DNA from: Bacteroidia bacterium
GTDB taxonomy: Bacteria; Bacteroidota; Bacteroidia; Chitinophagales; Chitinophagaceae
Assembly (NCBI GenBank): GCA_030427635.1
Contig: JAUIBA010000001.1
Span: 371,534-435,533, forward strand
DNA length: 64,000 nucleotides
Direction of reading: 5' to 3'
How positions within the stretch are numbered: position 1 is the first letter of the stretch; each line of letters starts with the position of its first letter. Under the pieces are notes generated by a model. The model was not told where the DNA came from and ran no database searches. It was given only the letters and a program-made list of their open reading frames with translations. Position numbers and translations under genes: made by a program. Shown here one piece after another: positions 38,955-48,682 of this stretch.

Positions 38955-40667
38955 TTACTTAAGCGTCAGATGCGCAAAGTTCGATGATGCAGGCTCTCCC
39001 GCAGCATGTCTTACTGCATTATATGTAGGTATGATGTAGCGCGCGCTGTAATCATTGTCTGATATAAACTTAAGCACATACTCTACCGAGAAGGCAGGAT
39101 CATTACGCTTACCTACCAGCAGATACTCCAGATAGAACAGACAAATACCGGAGTCGAATGAACCTCCATTGTCCTTTCCTATCCACTTTTCAGCAAAAGC
39201 TACAATATCGTCCTTATTGTCAGTTATTTTCTCCAGAAGCTGTTTTAGTGTAAACACTTTCAGGAATCGCAGACGCTCTACATCTCCTTCTATATCTACC
39301 TCATCATTTATCTTAGCGCCGGCACGCTCTGCTATCATCTTATCTACTTCCTTCACTACTTTGCTGCTCATCACAAATTCACGAAGCATAGCATCGTTCA
39401 TGTGAGCATTCTCGTCCATGTTCACTGGTCCGGCAACACCCTCGTTCTTCTGCTCCGCATTTGCCTCGATAGCATTGTTTTCAGTAGCTGTCGCACCCTC
39501 TCTGATGATTTCAGTAGTGCGCTCTATCATACCGCTTACGTTCATGTTGAACGTGTCTATCTTATCTATGTTCAGCGATACGCCATCAGATGGGGTGCCG
39601 TTCGTTTTAGCAGGCTTATTTTCTTCTGCAGTACTTGCCGTAGCATCATTTGCTTCGTCTGTTACTGCATCCACACCAGATTCGGCTACCGGTATCACTT
39701 CGTCCGTTTTCTCTTCTGTCGCCGGAGCATTTTGTTCAGATGACAGGAGGTCGTAACTATCCGTTGGTTTCTGTACTGATGATGATGTGAGTAAATCAAA
39801 ATAATCATTATCAGCAGTACCATTAGTATTATTCACACTGTTGATACTCATACCCAGCGCGTCGAAACTATCTACGGACATATCCATCTTTTCGATGTGA
39901 CTGATACGGTCATCGTTGTTAGTTTTCTCGTCTGATATGTGTTCTGCAATTACATCTGAAACATGAATTTCAGGCGTAGACTCAGAGGATGTATTTTCAT
40001 TTGTTTCAGTAACTGTGATAATGTTTTCAGGTTCAGAAACCGGGGTTTCTTCCGGTATAACTGGTTCTGTAGCCACAGCGTCATTAACTAATGTAGTGCT
40101 GCGCTCTAACACTGGAACCTGCTGAGTATATGAAAGTGAGTCATCATTACCGACATCACTTTTCATTCTGTTGCGAATTTTGATAAATTCTATATCGGCC
40201 ATTTCCAGGAATGCACCTATCCTGTAAAAGTCGCGCTTTACGGTTTCCGGCAATTCGCTGGAAGGTCCGGCAAGGCTTCTGTGCATAGCTCCGTATACAT
40301 CCTGGAGGATGGAAGAAACATGCACATCAAATTTATGAGCCTCAAGTATTTTATATTCGGGCAGCTCCATCCTGTTTGCCCTGAGCATAGCCTGATACAC
40401 TTTCAACGAACCTGCGAAGCTATCATTGCTCTTACCGGAGTTTATTTCGTACAGCTCAAATTCGGAGTTCAAAACACTCACGATTTTCGCAATTGTGTCT
40501 TCAAAGAAGCCAACAACCCTTATTACAGGGACTTCTACCTGCTCTCCGGAATCTGTGAGGTGAATTTCAATAGCAGAATCTACCCTATAGCAGGGGATGC
40601 CGTTATAAGTAACCACCTGCCTCACAAGATCCTCCATCTTCACCAAAAAAACACTACTCTTTTCCAT
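38955..40667 (-). CDS. Orphan protein with conserved-looking ends and long acidic disordered middle
   Basis: A 570-residue cytosolic protein I do not recognise. Residues 1-185 look folded: strands VRQVVTYNGIPCYRVDSAIEIHL and VEVPVIRVVGFFEDTIAKIVSVL, then helices up to FIKIRNRMKSDVG. Residues about 190-430 are low-complexity, rich in Glu, Asp, Thr, Ser, Pro and Val (many E-T-P repeats), probably disordered. The last 140 residues look helical and folded again (VVKEVDKMIAERAG; LRFLKVFTLKQLLEKITDN; SGICLFYLEYLLVGKRNDP). The start at 40667 is 26 bases after a -7 box; a GTG at 40688 would sit on the transcription start. It has its own terminator. No signal peptide or membrane segment. A role as a scaffold is only a guess. 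Confidence 0.75.
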   Translation of the reverse strand: MEKSSVFLVKMEDLVRQVVTYNGIPCYRVDSAIEIHLTDSGEQVEVPVIRVVGFFEDTIAKIVSVLNSEFELYEINSGKSNDSFAGSLKVYQAMLRANRMELPEYKILEAHKFDVHVSSILQDVYGAMHRSLAGPSSELPETVKRDFYRIGAFLEMADIEFIKIRNRMKSDVGNDDSLSYTQQVPVLERSTTLVNDAVATEPVIPEETPVSEPENIITVTETNENTSSESTPEIHVSDVIAEHISDEKTNNDDRISHIEKMDMSVDSFDALGMSINSVNNTNGTADNDYFDLLTSSSVQKPTDSYDLLSSEQNAPATEEKTDEVIPVAESGVDAVTDEANDATASTAEENKPAKTNGTPSDGVSLNIDKIDTFNMNVSGMIERTTEIIREGATATENNAIEANAEQKNEGVAGPVNMDENAHMNDAMLREFVMSSKVVKEVDKMIAERAGAKINDEVDIEGDVERLRFLKVFTLKQLLEKITDNKDDIVAFAEKWIGKDNGGSFDSGICLFYLEYLLVGKRNDPAFSVEYVLKFISDNDYSARYIIPTYNAVRHAAGEPASSNFAHLTLK

Positions 40668-40693
40668 CAGAAAAAGTTTATGGCACACACATT

Positions 40694-40701
40694 CAAAAAT
40701 A
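40694..40701 (-). promoter_or_regulatory. -7 box TATTTTTG upstream of the orphan gene
   Basis: Exact TAnnTTTG match on the minus strand; the ATG at 40667 is 26 bases downstream. Confidence 0.65.
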
Positions 40702-40863
40702 CCTTACAATATTACGACAGAAATCGAACTAAACTGCTGTTGCAAGCGTCGTTTAACTGCTGCTTAGTGACACATTAACCAGTCGTTAGCAAATGGCGTT
40801 TGCCTCTGTAAGCAAAGGTATTATTACAGCATGGCGCAAGTAAACAGGAATAGATGTAACATG

Positions 40864-40893
40864 AAAAAAGCGAACCTGACGAGGGTTCGCTTT
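40864..40893 (-). terminator. Terminator of citrate synthase gene
   Basis: AAAGCGAACC/GGTTCGCTTT (40867-40876 and 40884-40893), 7-base loop, followed on the minus strand by a T run; 30 bases past the stop codon. Confidence 0.85.
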
Positions 40894-40922
40894 AAGCTAT
40901 TGATTTTCTGTTATTTACATTA

Positions 40923-42242
40923 TTATGCAACTGGCTCTTCTGAACCTATGAAGCTTCTTACCCATTCAGTTGTTACTGATTTCGGACGCTCGATTGGCAG
41001 TCCGAGTGCACGGTCCCAGCAAAGGCTGGAAAGAACACCAAGTGCACGGGATACACCAAACAGTACTGTGTAGAAGTCTTCTTCCACCAGACCATAGTGT
41101 TTCAGCAATGCACCGGAATGTGCATCCACGTTTGGCCATGGGTTTTTAATTTTTCCTGTAGCTTCAAGAATTGGAGGTGTAACCTCATATACATTCCATA
41201 CCGTCTGAACAGTAGGGTCATCTGCACAATGACGCTTTGCAAACTCCATCTGCGCTATAAAGCGGGGGTCTGTTTTGCGCAGTACAGCGTGGCCATAACC
41301 CGGCACTACTTTACCCTCTGACAGTGTCTTGTGAATATACTCAGCTATCTGCTCTTTTGTTGGCAGATTAGTATCCAGCTCTTTACACATGTCCTCAATC
41401 CAGCGTATCACTTCCTGATTCGCCAGTCCATGCAAAGGACCTGCAAGTCCGGTCATGCCAGCGGCGAATGAGAAATAAGGGTCACTTAAAGCAGAGCCAA
41501 CCAGATGGGTAGCATGAGCAGATACGTTACCACCTTCATGATCGGCATGAATGGTGAGATATAACCTCATAAGCTCTTTAAAGCCTTCGCCATCATAGCC
41601 CAGCATATGACCAAAGTTAGCACTCCAGTCCAGCATGCCATCAGGCTGTATATGTACACCATTTCTGTATTTACGACGATAAATATATGCCGCTACACGG
41701 GGCAGGCGGGCAATAAGTGTCATTGTATCTTCATAAACATATGACCAATGGTCTTTTTTGCTGATGCCGTTTGAATACGCACTGGCAAATTTGGATTCTG
41801 TCTGCAGTGCAAGTACTGCAGCAGTAAACTGAGTCATTGGATGTGTTGAAACGGGGAACGATTCTATAACATCAAACACATGGTTAGGAACATGAGAGCG
41901 GCGGGCCCATGTAGCAGAAATATGCTCTACATCTGCCTGATTAGGCAGCTCACCTATCAGCATCAGATAAAACAATCCTTCAGGAAGTGGTTCACTTCCG
42001 CCATCCGCCTTGGGGAGACGCTCACGAAGCTCAGGTATAGAATATCCGCGAAAACGGATACCCTCATTCGGGTCAAGTAATGAAGTTTCCGTTACAAGCC
42101 CGGGAATACCACGCATTCCCTGATAAACCTGGCTCAGAACCACATCGCTAACCTTCTTATTCCCATGTTGCTCCAGAATATTTTTAATCTCTGCACTCTG
42201 AATATCTGCCTTACTTCTGAAAAGTTCTTTTACGTACCCCAT
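40923..42242 (-). CDS. gltA: Citrate synthase, mitochondrial-like type
   Basis: Condenses acetyl-CoA and oxaloacetate to citrate, entering the TCA cycle. The 439-residue protein reads much more like the mitochondrial enzyme than like the E. coli Glt[35 protein letters not shown] (first catalytic His), [17 protein letters not shown] (second His), [19 protein letters not shown] (catalytic Asp) and [13 protein letters not shown] match the animal protein nearly word for word. E. coli-type allosteric NADH regulation is therefore not expected. Similar enzymes occur in some Bacteroidota. It has its own promoter and terminator. Confidence 0.95.
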   Translation of the reverse strand: MGYVKELFRSKADIQSAEIKNILEQHGNKKVSDVVLSQVYQGMRGIPGLVTETSLLDPNEGIRFRGYSIPELRERLPKADGGSEPLPEGLFYLMLIGELPNQADVEHISATWARRSHVPNHVFDVIESFPVSTHPMTQFTAAVLALQTESKFASAYSNGISKKDHWSYVYEDTMTLIARLPRVAAYIYRRKYRNGVHIQPDGMLDWSANFGHMLGYDGEGFKELMRLYLTIHADHEGGNVSAHATHLVGSALSDPYFSFAAGMTGLAGPLHGLANQEVIRWIEDMCKELDTNLPTKEQIAEYIHKTLSEGKVVPGYGHAVLRKTDPRFIAQMEFAKRHCADDPTVQTVWNVYEVTPPILEATGKIKNPWPNVDAHSGALLKHYGLVEEDFYTVLFGVSRALGVLSSLCWDRALGLPIERPKSVTTEWVRSFIGSEEPVA

Positions 42243-42284
42243 ACATGTGTGTTATATCGTATTTCAATATTTTTTTAACGCAAG

Positions 42285-42292
42285 CAAATGTA
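42285..42292 (-). promoter_or_regulatory. -7 box TACATTTG upstream of gltA
   Basis: Exact TAnnTTTG match on the minus strand; the ATG at 42242 is 42 bases downstream. Confidence 0.7.
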
Positions 42293-42437
42293 ATGAAAAG
42301 CGTCCTCAAATCCTGATGAAAAACTCTAAAAATTGTTTTAAAAAAACGTATCCATAGAAATATTTATTACCACCCGGCACAATGCATTGGTTAAAAATAA
42401 ATCTGAAACAAATTGTTGCAAAATTGAAAACAGCAAT

Positions 42438-42445
42438 TACCTTTG
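42438..42445 (+). promoter_or_regulatory. -7 box TACCTTTG upstream of tRNA-Val pair
   Basis: Exact TAnnTTTG match 16 bases before the first tRNA. Confidence 0.7.
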
Positions 42446-42461
42446 CAATCCCAATCAAAAA

Positions 42462-42536
42462 GGGAGCATAGCTCAGCTGGTTCAGAGCATCTGCCTTACA
42501 AGCAGAGGGTCCGCGGTTCGAACCCGTGTGCTCCCA
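42462..42536 (+). tRNA. tRNA-Val (anticodon TAC), copy 1
   Basis: Cloverleaf read by eye: acceptor GGGAGCA/TGCTCCC, D arm GCTC...GAGC, anticodon stem TCTGC/GCAGA with loop CTTACAA (anticodon TAC, decodes GUA and other Val codons), and T arm CGCGG-TTCGAAC-CCGTG (one wobble). The 3' CCA is not encoded, as is frequent in this phylum. Length 75 bases. Confidence 0.96.
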
Positions 42537-42643
42537 CTAAATACAGGACTGATAGCATTGTCAGAACTGCATTACAGAAGTACTTTTAAATATTGCATAT
42601 TACATCGGTGTGTATTTTTTACATCGTAATAATTTATGCAAAA

Positions 42644-42718
42644 GGGAGCATAGCTCAGCTGGTTCAGAGCATCTGCCTTACAAGCAGAGGGTCCGCGGTT
42701 CGAACCCGTGTGCTCCCA
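42644..42718 (+). tRNA. tRNA-Val (anticodon TAC), copy 2
   Basis: Identical over all 75 bases to copy 1, 107 bases downstream. The spacer is unlike the sequence before copy 1 and has no clear promoter, so both copies are probably processed from one transcript that ends at the hairpin at 42732. Confidence 0.96.
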
Positions 42719-42731
42719 CACCCATCAGATA

Positions 42732-42763
42732 GAAAGTCGCTCATTGAGCGACTTTCTTCGTTT
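42732..42763 (+). terminator. Terminator after the tRNA-Val pair
   Basis: A perfect 11-bp stem GAAAGTCGCTC/GAGCGACTTTC (42732-42742 and 42746-42756) with loop ATT, followed by TTCGTTT. Confidence 0.85.
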
Positions 42764-42879
42764 ACAGAGTATACCACCAGTCAAGTATGTGTACGACACA
42801 TATCGGTAGCAACCTGAGCCATAATAGTTACTCTTCACTCTCAGAAAATAATGCTGTGGTACTCCCTGACGCTTTACCA

Positions 42880-42918
42880 TAAAAAATAACAAGCGCTGCC
42901 CGTAACAGACAGCGCTTG
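42880..42918 (-). terminator. Terminator of the 1308-residue T9SS gene
   Basis: CAAGCGCTG/CAGCGCTTG (42890-42898 and 42910-42918) with an 11-base loop, followed on the minus strand by TTATTTTTTA. Confidence 0.8.
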
Positions 42919-42941
42919 CTTTGAACGTCAGATAGTCAGCA

Positions 42942-45900
42942 TTACTGCTTCACCATTCTGATGGTAGAGGTCTGCCCCGTTTCCTCACTGAGTACTACGA
43001 GATATAGACCATTAGCAATAGTAGATATATCTATGCTGGCCGCGGCATCATTGAAGTCAGCTATTGCCTTGTAAACTACAGCCCCGGAAGTGCTGTATAT
43101 TCTCACTGATACAGGCTTGTCTGTAACCTGTTTACGTGTGATGACAAAGGTGCCATTGCCGGGGTTGGGGGCCAGCGTGTAGCCTATATCAGAATGGGCG
43201 TTGCCACCTGCCATACGGGCTGAAGGATAAGGGCTGCAAATAGATGCTGTACCCTCACAACCGGAGGTAGCCGCTGCCAGTACACAACTGCCGCTATATG
43301 CAACACCAGATGAGGCTGTGGTGTGCACGGTAGGCCGGAATATATAAGAGCCGGAATTAGGCCGGGTGTAGAACTTTGACAGATCTGCGTCGGAATACAC
43401 GGTCATGGTCTGGTAGGTTGAGGTGCCGTTCCATGAGCCTGGCCAGCCACCTGTAGAGCCGGCGTCATCTATCCAAATGTTGTCCATTGGATTGCAGGAT
43501 GCGCCCTGATCGCCAATTTCAGCGCCTGAGCCGTCCACAGAGTCCAGCACAAATCCGTAAGAGTGGCGCGCCATCACATTATTATGCCAGCTTACACTAT
43601 TCTCACCCAGAAACCTGAACCCAACCATTACATCATGTGCATAGTTGCAGCTGATATCGGTGAATGTACCATCAGAATCGCTGACAGATATCATTTCAAC
43701 AGCCGTATGACCAGCGGGGTACACTCCTCCCGGTCCGTTAAAGTCAAAACCAGAAGAGACATCCCCATAAATGTGGTTGTTCGTTACTGTTTTCACAAAT
43801 ACAGCGCTTGTAATCCCGAGCGCTATTCTCCTGTACAATCCGGCTCCTGTCTGCTGGTTCATTACTACCGTATTGTTATCTATATGGGATACAAACTGCG
43901 CAGTATTAGGTTCCGTACCAAATAAATAGATGCCCCTGCAGAAACCTTCAATACTATTGTTATTTACAGACAAATATGCACCTCTGTCAGTGGTAGTAGC
44001 TACATCTTTCACATTCACGGCATACCCCGACTCGTCGCTTGTGTCATACGCATTGTTATCGGAAAGTGTGTTGTTTTCAATAACCACCTGTGCATCCGGG
44101 TTGAAGGCACTGTTTAGCTGCAGGTCTATGCTACGTTTGCAGTCTGTGATGGTGTTGTCTTCCATAATCTGTCTGTCAAAAAACGAATTGGGCGCTGACA
44201 TGTAATTTCTGATGCCGTATGTCATTCTTGTCACATCAGTGGTAAGCGTTGGAAAATCAACTGATATTTTAGCTTTCCGGCAAACGAGATCAGGCCAGTT
44301 CAGAGCCAGTACCGCCGCACCACAATTATAGAAGCGGTTGTTTGTTGCTGCCTGAGAGCCATAGCCCAGTTCTATCGACCGCTTAAGGCCACCATATCCC
44401 TGCACCCCGGTATTGAGCGAAACCTGATCTCCTGAAGTGAGGCGGAAAATGTTGTTGTACAACTTTATATTGCCATATAAAGTAACAACACCTCTGCTCA
44501 GCGTATCAAAAAGATTGTAATCGTCAACTACTGATGAATCCCCTATCACAACTCCATAATAATCATAGCCGGAAGCCGAAGAATCTGTGTGGCCTGTCTC
44601 ATCCACAAAAATCCCTATGTTGTTAGCAACGCCAGAGTTGTCAGAATTGAAAACAGAAGGAAATGCATCTATGCCAAATGCCGGGTTCGCGCCAGTTTCG
44701 GTACCAGCCCTTAATTGCGTGGCTTCTGGCCAGCTAAAGGGATAGCAGTCGGCAAAAGTAAGTGGCGTCTCAGTACGATTGTAGTTGCAGAAATTCCGCG
44801 ACGTAAATACAGACGAGGTAAACAGAAACGGGTAAGCTGGCACCGACGAGGCAAGCACGTATTCCCCAATCCAAACCCCATATGCATTCCTGTTGTAAAT
44901 GGAGTTTTCAGTTTCCAGTATATTACTTGTAGTCGGCAGATACGAAACTGGAGAAGCCCCGGTTATCAACACTCCCGCAACAGCGTTTTCGATAAGCGTA
45001 TTGCGCATTACCTTCAGCTTACCTACATATTCGCTATTGTTTGCAATGGATATTCCACTCCACTTACAATCGGGAGATGCAAAAAAATGCACGCTATCCA
45101 GCACCACCGAGTCACGCACCTCAAGCGTAACGCTATCTCCCATAAAAAACACAGACCCTGGCGCGGGGGACACTCCAAGCCTGAGCGTAACAGGCGAGCC
45201 ATAACCCGAAATAAAATACCTTCCCGGGGTCGTAGGAGAAACATTTTCTGCCGTCAGGTCTGCACTCACAATTGTGTGGTAAGATGGCTGAGCATCCTCT
45301 CCTTCATAAGATGAATTGCAGACTTTGATATGCTCACACGGCCTGCAACCCTCTCCCGGATCGATGAGCTTAATGGTCTTTTCAACAGAACACCCTGAGC
45401 CGCCGGAAGCAGTAACTACATAAGTGCCACTGGTGGGCGCTGCCGTAAACGTGAATACAGCAAGATCATCCCCTTCCGATGTTTCAGTAGCAGGTATGGC
45501 CCCATCCCATGAGTAACTGGTGCCACTACCACCTCCACCTACAGTAAGTACAAGACCGGGACAGTAGGCAAATGCATCACCACATATCTCTATCGGCGTT
45601 CGCTCGCAAACGGAGAAATCCAAAGCAGATGATCCTACAGTCACAACAGTAGTAGTGTAGCAGCCGGGATGTGAGTAGGTAATGGTAGCTGTCCCCCCGG
45701 CAATACCGGTTAAACTACCGGATGATGCATCGATAGTGGCAACAGATGTATTGCTACTGGACCATGTGCCGCCTGATATAGCATTTGTCAATGTAGTTGT
45801 CTCCCCTACACAGATGTCTGTATCTCCTTCTACTGGCTGTAAGCCTATCGCAATCGTTTTTGTGCGGGGGCAGGCAGGTGTACCGGTAATGTCTGTTGTA

Positions 45901-46868
45901 TAAGTGATTGTCACTATTCCACCCGAAACGCCGGTAACAACACCAGTAGTATCATCTATGGTAGCAATGGCAGTATTACTTGATGTCCAGCCACCGCCCG
46001 GAGTGGCACTGGAATAGCTACCTGTAGAGCCAACACATACAATGTCCGGGCCTACTATTGGTTCTGGCCCCTTAACTATCAGGTAGGCTTTTACATAGCA
46101 GCCATTACCTGTATATGTATACAGGATTGTATCGTAGGCGTTGGTAATGCCAACTGCACCGGTTGCCACACCAGTTGTAGCATCAATAGTAGACACTGAT
46201 GGATGCAGGTTAGAATATGTTCCGGGTCGTGATAATCCGGATGGGTCAGAACCGGTAAACGTAACTGACAATCCGGCACAAACATTCACATTCAGTGGCG
46301 AAATTGCCGGTGCAGCATTCACAGATACCAAAACTGTACTTCGGCATCCATTAGATAATTGATAGACTATCGGATTCTTTGTATACACTACTCCGGCTGG
46401 CAAACTTCCATCGGATGAAAGAACACCGGTAGAACTATTTATGGATGCAATATCTGCTCCACTTTCGCTCCATGTCCCACCCGATACATCAGCAAACGCT
46501 TGTGTGGTAGACACACCACTACCTACCGAACACAGGTTAAAGTCACCCGTGATGGCAACGGTACCATTCAGCGATGAAACAGTGAAATTGTAAGCCCGCG
46601 CAGAGCCGGATGCAGTTGTGTACCTGATTTGCGAGGTGCCTGCTGCCACACCTTCTATCACACCATCAGATGTAATAGTTGCTACCGCTGGTATTGTACT
46701 GGACCAGGTTCCGGGAGAGTCGGTATTGGCCCACATATGCACTGTGCTGCCAATGCAAATGGATGTTGAGGGGAGGCCGTGATATATATTCCAGTTGGGT
46801 GTCCATGGTTGTGCATTACCTACATAGACACAAAATAAAACGGATATAAAAATGATTATTCTTTTCAT
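42942..46868 (-). CDS. Giant T9SS-secreted Ig-like/beta-helix surface protein
   Basis: A 1308-residue exported protein. The signal peptide (1-19, ending GNAQ) is followed by about five Big_2/Ig-like modules (about 25-430), each with a GGTWSSSNTSVATID-like core and a VTG or LTG turn; these resemble the protein at 1-1955. A Cys-rich link (CEHIKVCNSSYEGED, near 500) leads into a right-handed parallel beta-helix (about 520-1130), recognisable by repeated N-rich turns such as IENNTLSDNNAYDTSD, VNNNSIEGFCRGI and HIDNNTVVMNQQTG. The end (about 1235-1308) is a type IX sorting domain with LAPNPGNGTFVI. Beta-helices of this kind bind or cleave polysaccharides or act as adhesins; no catalytic residues are evident. 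Confidence 0.9.
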   Translation of the reverse strand: MKRIIIFISVLFCVYVGNAQPWTPNWNIYHGLPSTSICIGSTVHMWANTDSPGTWSSTIPAVATITSDGVIEGVAAGTSQIRYTTASGSARAYNFTVSSLNGTVAITGDFNLCSVGSGVSTTQAFADVSGGTWSESGADIASINSSTGVLSSDGSLPAGVVYTKNPIVYQLSNGCRSTVLVSVNAAPAISPLNVNVCAGLSVTFTGSDPSGLSRPGTYSNLHPSVSTIDATTGVATGAVGITNAYDTILYTYTGNGCYVKAYLIVKGPEPIVGPDIVCVGSTGSYSSATPGGGWTSSNTAIATIDDTTGVVTGVSGGIVTITYTTDITGTPACPRTKTIAIGLQPVEGDTDICVGETTTLTNAISGGTWSSSNTSVATIDASSGSLTGIAGGTATITYSHPGCYTTTVVTVGSSALDFSVCERTPIEICGDAFAYCPGLVLTVGGGGSGTSYSWDGAIPATETSEGDDLAVFTFTAAPTSGTYVVTASGGSGCSVEKTIKLIDPGEGCRPCEHIKVCNSSYEGEDAQPSYHTIVSADLTAENVSPTTPGRYFISGYGSPVTLRLGVSPAPGSVFFMGDSVTLEVRDSVVLDSVHFFASPDCKWSGISIANNSEYVGKLKVMRNTLIENAVAGVLITGASPVSYLPTTSNILETENSIYNRNAYGVWIGEYVLASSVPAYPFLFTSSVFTSRNFCNYNRTETPLTFADCYPFSWPEATQLRAGTETGANPAFGIDAFPSVFNSDNSGVANNIGIFVDETGHTDSSASGYDYYGVVIGDSSVVDDYNLFDTLSRGVVTLYGNIKLYNNIFRLTSGDQVSLNTGVQGYGGLKRSIELGYGSQAATNNRFYNCGAAVLALNWPDLVCRKAKISVDFPTLTTDVTRMTYGIRNYMSAPNSFFDRQIMEDNTITDCKRSIDLQLNSAFNPDAQVVIENNTLSDNNAYDTSDESGYAVNVKDVATTTDRGAYLSVNNNSIEGFCRGIYLFGTEPNTAQFVSHIDNNTVVMNQQTGAGLYRRIALGITSAVFVKTVTNNHIYGDVSSGFDFNGPGGVYPAGHTAVEMISVSDSDGTFTDISCNYAHDVMVGFRFLGENSVSWHNNVMARHSYGFVLDSVDGSGAEIGDQGASCNPMDNIWIDDAGSTGGWPGSWNGTSTYQTMTVYSDADLSKFYTRPNSGSYIFRPTVHTTASSGVAYSGSCVLAAATSGCEGTASICSPYPSARMAGGNAHSDIGYTLAPNPGNGTFVITRKQVTDKPVSVRIYSTSGAVVYKAIADFNDAAASIDISTIANGLYLVVLSEETGQTSTIRMVKQ

Positions 46869-47416
46869 AATATTTGTAAGGCTATTAGTTATTCAAGTAG
46901 ATAGTTAGATTAACGACCATGACAGATAAGCGGTACATAGATTTACGAAATATAGTTTTGATCATTTCATAGGCATCATTTTTTGTTTAAATTAATAAAA
47001 TATCGAACAATACAATAGCAAATGGTTAACAATTTAATTTTTCATTAAAGTAGACATGTCTGAAAAATAAAATTTTACACATGCGCAATACATATACATA
47101 GTCGCTGTGCCGAAACTTTGAACGATTGTGTATATGGTTGAAAATAATGCATGCGAAGCCTGAAACACAGGCTACACTTGGTTAACAGAGAGATAGTAAT
47201 TGTAAAAGTGATTGTGCCTGTAGTTCAAAGCGAAACAACCATATGCCAAAAGGCTCAGGAATGCCAAAAAGCGATAACGTTATTCTGTCTATAAAGTTTT
47301 GGGAAAGGACACCTGCACACTACACCCCAATAAACAGTATAAAGCCTGTCTGAAATAACACATTACAGTTTTGAGGGGGGGGTACTGTGATTATATAGAT
47401 GGTAGTTACGTATGAA
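46869..47416 (-). other. Intergenic region, about 0.55 kb, without gene
   Basis: No convincing open frame. AT-rich near the T9SS gene; contains a small hairpin AGCCTG-AAACA-CAGGCT (about 47157-47173), the palindrome ATAACGTTAT near 47275 and a run of eight G near 47375-47383. No recognised small RNA. Confidence 0.5.
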
Positions 47417-47447
47417 AACAAAAAGGGGCACGCAAAACGCGCACCCC
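47417..47447 (-). terminator. Terminator of the sigma factor gene
   Basis: On the minus strand GGGGTGCGC and GCGTGCCCC pair (two G-T pairs) around GTTTT, followed by TTTTTGTTTT. Confidence 0.8.
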
Positions 47448-47473
47448 TCATCACTTCACAACAAAATTAAATA

Positions 47474-48331
47474 TTATCCAAGATACACTTTAAGTGCATT
47501 ACTGTAACGTGCTTTCTGCAGACGTTTGATGGCACGCTCTTTTATCTGGCGTATACGCTCTTTTGTAAGGTCATACTTCTCCCCTATCTCTTCGATGCTG
47601 GGGCCATTATCTCCTTCAAGACCAAAATAAGCTGCCAGAATTTCAGCCTCACGCTGGCTGAGCGACTTCAGTATCCTGCGTATTTCATTGCGCAGAGAGT
47701 CTTTCATTACATCGGTATCTGTGTCGGCACTACCTTCCAGCAGGTCGCCCATGGCTACATCTTCTGCCTCGTGCACAGGTGCATCAAGCGAAGTATGACG
47801 TGTGTTGCTGGTAAAGATGTTCGTCACCTCAGTTTCGCTCATATCCAGTATCTCTGCCAGCTCTTCGGTAGAAGGTTCACGCTCATTCTCCTGCTCAAAT
47901 GCAATAAATGCCTTGTTAGCCTTATTGTATGTGCCTATTTTATTCTGTGGCAGACGTACAAGACGTCCCTGCTCAGCCAGAGCCTGAAGGATTGACTGAC
48001 GTATCCACCACACAGCATAAGAAATGAACTTAAAACCTTTTGTCTCGTCAAAGCGCTGAGCAGCTTTAATAAGCCCCAGATTGCCTTCGTTGATAAGGTC
48101 GCTCAGAGAAAGACCCTGATGCTGATACTGCTTTGCAACCGACACAACAAAGCGCAGGTTCGACTTCACAAGCTTTTCAAGAGCCCGTTGGTCGCCCATG
48201 TGAATTTTCTGCGCAAGCGTAGTTTCCTCTTCGGGAGTGATCATTGATATCTTGCTGATCTCCTGAAGATACTTTTCTACCGCCTGCGAATCACGGTTAG
48301 TAATCTGTGTGGCAATCTTTAACTGCCTCAT
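47474..48331 (-). CDS. rpoD: Primary sigma factor (RpoD/SigA), Bacteroidota type
   Basis: The 285-residue housekeeping sigma factor. Region 1.1 is absent and region 1.2 begins about residue 13 (DSQAVEKYLQEISKISMITP). Region 2 contains NLRFVVSVAKQYQHQGLSLSDLINEGNLGLIKAAQRFDETKGFKFISYAVWWIRQ (split here: NEGNLGLIKAAQRFD and FKFISYAVWWIRQSI), the core-binding and -7-recognition parts. Region 3 has GRLVRLPQNKIGTYNK and region 4 the DGPSIEEIGEKYDLTKERIRQI-like helix-turn-helix (SIEEIGEKYDLTKERIRQIK). This factor is expected to read the TAnnTTTG boxes found throughout the window. Its 5' leader may be about 300 bases long. Confidence 0.96.
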   Translation of the reverse strand: MRQLKIATQITNRDSQAVEKYLQEISKISMITPEEETTLAQKIHMGDQRALEKLVKSNLRFVVSVAKQYQHQGLSLSDLINEGNLGLIKAAQRFDETKGFKFISYAVWWIRQSILQALAEQGRLVRLPQNKIGTYNKANKAFIAFEQENEREPSTEELAEILDMSETEVTNIFTSNTRHTSLDAPVHEAEDVAMGDLLEGSADTDTDVMKDSLRNEIRRILKSLSQREAEILAAYFGLEGDNGPSIEEIGEKYDLTKERIRQIKERAIKRLQKARYSNALKVYLG

Positions 48332-48646
48332 AAATTATCCTTTTTTAAGATTAAAATATAAAATATTATCCATTACATGCTCTCTGCGTGAGCCTGAAAG
48401 AATGTCCGAAACTTCTAAAGGCGGGTTTCTTACGACATTCGTTTGCAGGAATACACAAATTCTCATGTATTTAACAATGACCGCACAAAATATGTTCCAC
48501 AATTCATTAAAGGAATCCTAAACGGCAAGAGCGATGCATAGATAACGTCTGAAAAGTAGTACAGTCCTGACTTATAAAAACTATGAATAATTACTATAAG
48601 GCTATTGCTTGACCCGATACTGACAATAACTGACATTATTATGCTG

Positions 48647-48654
48647 CAAAATTA
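48647..48654 (-). promoter_or_regulatory. Possible rpoD -7 box TAATTTTG
   Basis: Exact TAnnTTTG match on the minus strand, 315 bases before the rpoD ATG; no closer exact match is seen. Confidence 0.45.
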
Positions 48655-48674
48655 TACCAATATGTCAAAAATGC

Positions 48675-48682
48675 TACCTTTG
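48675..48682 (+). promoter_or_regulatory. -7 box TACCTTTG upstream of acyl-CoA dehydrogenase
   Basis: Exact TAnnTTTG match followed by CCGC; the ATG at 48713 is 30 bases downstream. Confidence 0.75.

Noticed and set aside
42387..42817. Overlapping plus-strand open frames across the two tRNA-Val genes
   Set aside because: They repeat the same peptide because they run through two identical tRNAs; not coding.
46869..47416. 6S or other structured RNA in the gap before the sigma gene
   Set aside because: Only one short hairpin and no long paired ends; not enough to support an RNA gene.
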